Assembly (NCBI GenBank): GCA_937141935.1
Contig: CAKZQS010000032.1
Coordinates: forward strand, 1-58,568
Origin: an uncultured Ectothiorhodospiraceae bacterium
GTDB lineage: Bacteria; Pseudomonadota; Gammaproteobacteria; Nevskiales; Oceanococcaceae
Length of the DNA: 58,568 nucleotides
Reading direction: 5' to 3'
Part shown: positions 57,756 to 58,568 of the stretch, piece by piece
Layout of the letters: each line of letters begins with the position of its first letter
How positions within the stretch are numbered: position 1 is the first letter of the stretch
Notes under the pieces: generated by a model
Databases searched by the model: none
Seen by the model: the letters and a program-made list of their open reading frames with translations, nothing else
What the model was told of the DNA's origin: nothing
Program-made: the position numbers and the translations under genes

Positions 57756-58568
57756 TCAGGCTGGGGTCGGCGTATTGGTGGTGGTGGCGGGGCGCCGCAG
57801 CGCCTCTTCCACCACTTCGAGGGGGTGCCGGATCGCAAGTTCCGGGGCCTGCGTGCGCAGCTGGGCGCGGCAGCCAATGTTGGTCGACAGCAGCCCGTCG
57901 ACGCCGTCCGGCAGCTGCGCCAGCAGCGCCTGGCTGAAGCGCGCCGCGTGCGCGGGCTGCTCCAGCATGTGCAGGCCGGCGGCACCGCAGCAGCCCAGGC
58001 CCTCGATCGGCAGCAGCTCCAGCTGCGGGATGCGCCCCAGCAGCCGGCGCACCGCGGCGCTGTCGTCGGCGGCATTGCGGTGGGTGCAGGGCGTGTGCAG
58101 TGCGTAGCGCCGGGGCAGGGCGGCCGGCTGCCAGGCCTGCGGCCAGTGGGCGTCGAGCCAGGCGCAGGCCTCCTGCACGCCGCGGCCGCTGGCGCGCAGC
58201 GCGTCCAGGCAGCCGCTGTCGAGCGCCAGCAGCGTCGGCTTCGCGTCCTCGCCCTGCTCCTGGCCGTCGCCCCTGTCCTCCCCGGCCAGCTGCGCGCGCA
58301 GCTGGGCGGCCTGGGCCAGGGCGCCGCCGTGCTGGGGCAGCGCGCCGCAGCATTGCGTCGGGGCCGGGTGGGTGACGCCCAGCGCGCCGAGCAGGCGGCC
58401 AGCGCTGGCCTGGGCGCGGGCGTCAAAGCTTGCGGCCTGGCAGCCGCGAAACAGCGCCCAGTCGCCCGGGGCCGCGGGCGCCGCCGGCAGAGCCTGGGCG
58501 AAAGCGGGACGGGGCGCGGGGCGCGCGGCGCTCAGCGCGCGGCCAGCCCGCAGCGGCGGCGGCGTCAG
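57756..58568 (-). CDS. glcF: Iron-sulfur protein with CCG domains (GlcF-like), 5' end missing
   Basis: 270 residues visible, running off the right edge, so the N-terminal ferredoxin part is not in the window. Two cysteine-rich CCG domains are present: the first has FRGCQAASFDARAQ, TQCCGALPQHGG and LDSGCLDALR; the second HTPCTHRN, LGCCGAAGLH and TNIGCRAQLR. This is the pattern of GlcF, the iron-sulfur subunit of glycolate oxidase, and of related (Fe-S)-binding proteins, so another family member remains possible. A low-complexity Glu/Asp/Gly stretch lies around 58240-58285. Confidence 0.85.
   Translation of the reverse strand: MTPPPLRAGRALSAARPAPRPAFAQALPAAPAAPGDWALFRGCQAASFDARAQASAGRLLGALGVTHPAPTQCCGALPQHGGALAQAAQLRAQLAGEDRGDGQEQGEDAKPTLLALDSGCLDALRASGRGVQEACAWLDAHWPQAWQPAALPRRYALHTPCTHRNAADDSAAVRRLLGRIPQLELLPIEGLGCCGAAGLHMLEQPAHAARFSQALLAQLPDGVDGLLSTNIGCRAQLRTQAPELAIRHPLEVVEEALRRPATTTNTPTPA

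Overview
The window is about 58.6 kb of GC-rich, densely packed DNA from a Gram-negative bacterium, most likely a gammaproteobacterium. The signs are outer-membrane proteins throughout (two TonB-dependent receptors, a porin, an OmpA-family protein, LptE, Lnt), the gene order gltB-gltD-(pyrF)-hemE as in Pseudomonas and relatives, the miaB-phoH-ybeY-corC-lnt-leuS-lptE cluster, a GacA/UvrY-like regulator and an Entner-Doudoroff set. The TPR sulfotransferase beside a TonB receptor recalls Xanthomonadales or Nevskiales. Genus is not resolvable by reading alone.

Layout. 1-1.5 kb: the end of an ABC-F protein, an unannotated gap, pxpA and only the first ~45 codons of pxpB, which run abruptly into the tail of a DUF6351 lipoprotein gene on the other strand. 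1.5-3.7 kb: that DUF6351 gene. 3.9-9.1 kb (minus): a four-gene signalling operon, TonB receptor > YfiR-like periplasmic protein > histidine kinase > receiver-DUF3369 protein, with a divergent membrane-bound SpoIIE/PP2C phosphatase at 9.2 kb. 10.4-12.6 kb: an EamA exporter with what looks like a leader-peptide attenuator, then folD and tRNA-Pro(TGG). 12.8-19.4 kb: porin, a Nudix-MBL fusion hydrolase, a Big2-like Cys-rich lipoprotein and an OmpA protein with six exact 30-residue TSP3 repeats. 19.5-29.3 kb (minus): tag, hemE, pyrF, gltD, gltB, dgt.

29.4-36.5 kb (plus): a PKD-type lipoprotein, a TonB receptor carrying an N-terminal SH3b domain (unusual), then a methyltransferase translationally coupled to a TPR sulfotransferase. 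36.5-44.1 kb: central carbon metabolism, zwf-pgl divergent from edd-eda-ppc. 44.1-48.9 kb: a PF10118 metal-dependent hydrolase, a proteinase-K-like protease, a GacA/UvrY-like regulator with a GacA-box-like palindrome in its own promoter, a quinone oxidoreductase and a low-molecular-weight phosphatase. 48.9-57.2 kb: the miaB-to-lptE housekeeping operon. 57.2 kb to the end: a nitroreductase and a partial GlcF-like protein.

The observations most worth following are the SH3b-TonB receptor fusion and its methyltransferase/sulfotransferase neighbours, the EamA attenuator with mutually exclusive hairpins, the receptor-YfiR-kinase-phosphatase module, and the pxpB/DUF6351 junction, which is either a real rearrangement or an assembly chimera. 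Most coding sequences overlap or abut their neighbours, so translational coupling is common here.
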